From Bacteriovoracaceae bacterium UBA6144 (GTDB lineage Bacteria > Bdellovibrionota > Bacteriovoracia > Bacteriovoracales > Bacteriovoracaceae), in contig DIVA01000106.1 of assembly GCA_002435705.1 (NCBI GenBank), forward strand, positions 24,250 through 66,285: a DNA stretch of 42,036 nt, written 5' to 3'. The notes beneath the pieces were generated by a model, which worked only from the letters and a program-made list of their open reading frames with translations, was not told where the DNA came from and did not search any database. Positions 41,977-42,036 of this stretch are shown piece by piece. Numbering within the stretch: the stretch's first letter is position 1; every line of letters starts with the position of its first letter. The position numbers were made by a program, and so were the translations under genes.

Positions 41977-42036
41977 TCCAAAAATTTTCCATAACAGGTC
42001 TGAATCTCTCACTAGATGACGTTAATACTATTTCTC
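41973..42036 (+). CDS. Partial CDS at right edge, possible HutH/PAL-type ammonia-lyase
   Basis: An ATG at 41973 overlaps the rpe stop by four bases and opens a frame to the window end: MIQKFSITGLNLSLDDVNTI. The G-x-x-L-[ST]-[LI]-[DE]-D-V pattern recalls the N-terminus of histidine/aromatic amino acid ammonia-lyases, but 21 residues are too few to decide. Confidence 0.4.
   Translation, partial: MIQKFSITGLNLSLDDVNTIS

Noticed and set aside
1..42036. Mobile elements, CRISPR arrays, toxin-antitoxin pairs, biosynthetic clusters
   Set aside because: No transposase, integrase, cas genes, direct-repeat spacer arrays or toxin-like partners were seen. The RHH-like small protein has no adjacent toxin.

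Overview
The window looks like chromosomal DNA of a Gram-negative bacterium with an outer membrane. It carries LptG, an LptM-like lipoprotein, lipoprotein maturation genes and several beta-barrel proteins. Moderately low GC, many envelope and secreted proteins without clear family, a Lys-C-like secreted protease, nucleotide and cell-wall-sugar salvage genes, a PilZ protein and CHASE2/NtrC signalling all fit the Bdellovibrionota, perhaps the Bacteriovorax/Peredibacter group. That placement is an inference from gene content. No insertion sequence, prophage, integrase or CRISPR array was seen. The DNA is densely coding and no gene-free stretch exceeds about 200 bases.

Region 1 (1-7057, minus strand) ends in a partial outer-membrane protein gene. 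Before it lies a tight six-gene run, in transcription order: a membrane protein resembling M48 peptidases without the zinc motif, a CHASE2 histidine kinase, an NtrC-type sigma-54 activator, lspA, lgt, and a membrane protein with a signal-peptidase-I-like domain lacking the catalytic lysine. Linkage of lipoprotein maturation enzymes to their own two-component system and to two apparently dead protease folds is the most unusual arrangement here.

Region 2 (7237-14398) has a stand-alone BFD-like [2Fe-2S] protein followed by an endonuclease IV-like protein, then three minus-strand genes (unknown, lipoprotein, PilZ membrane protein), a small 2x[4Fe-4S] ferredoxin, and a minus-strand group: deoxynucleoside kinase, LysM lipoprotein, a second M48-like lipoprotein without HExxH, and an AmgK/MurU-like pair for recycling of peptidoglycan sugars.

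Region 3 (14521-20459, plus strand) has an outer-membrane protein, a tiny LptM-like lipoprotein, folK, an acyl-CoA dehydrogenase with both electron-transfer flavoprotein subunits, and a secreted Lys-C-type serine protease ending at a strong bidirectional terminator.

Region 4 (20499-30707) has a secreted unknown, a small ribbon-helix-helix-like protein, a DUF4388-like protein, the Mrp/ApbC ATPase, a HAMP-only membrane protein, a Slt-type lytic transglycosylase, and the housekeeping series tRNA-Gln, prs, pth, ychF on the minus strand, followed by a porin-like protein.

Region 5 (30714-42036) begins with a perfect 42-base palindrome. Next come a large secreted protein with a Gln/Met/Gly-rich tail, priA, a secreted unknown and galU (minus strand). 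The plus strand then carries an outer-membrane protein, a CFI-box protein translationally coupled to LptG, and def, fmt and rpe, with the start of one further gene at the edge. Several genes use TTG or GTG starts, and many neighbours overlap by four bases, so translational coupling is common.
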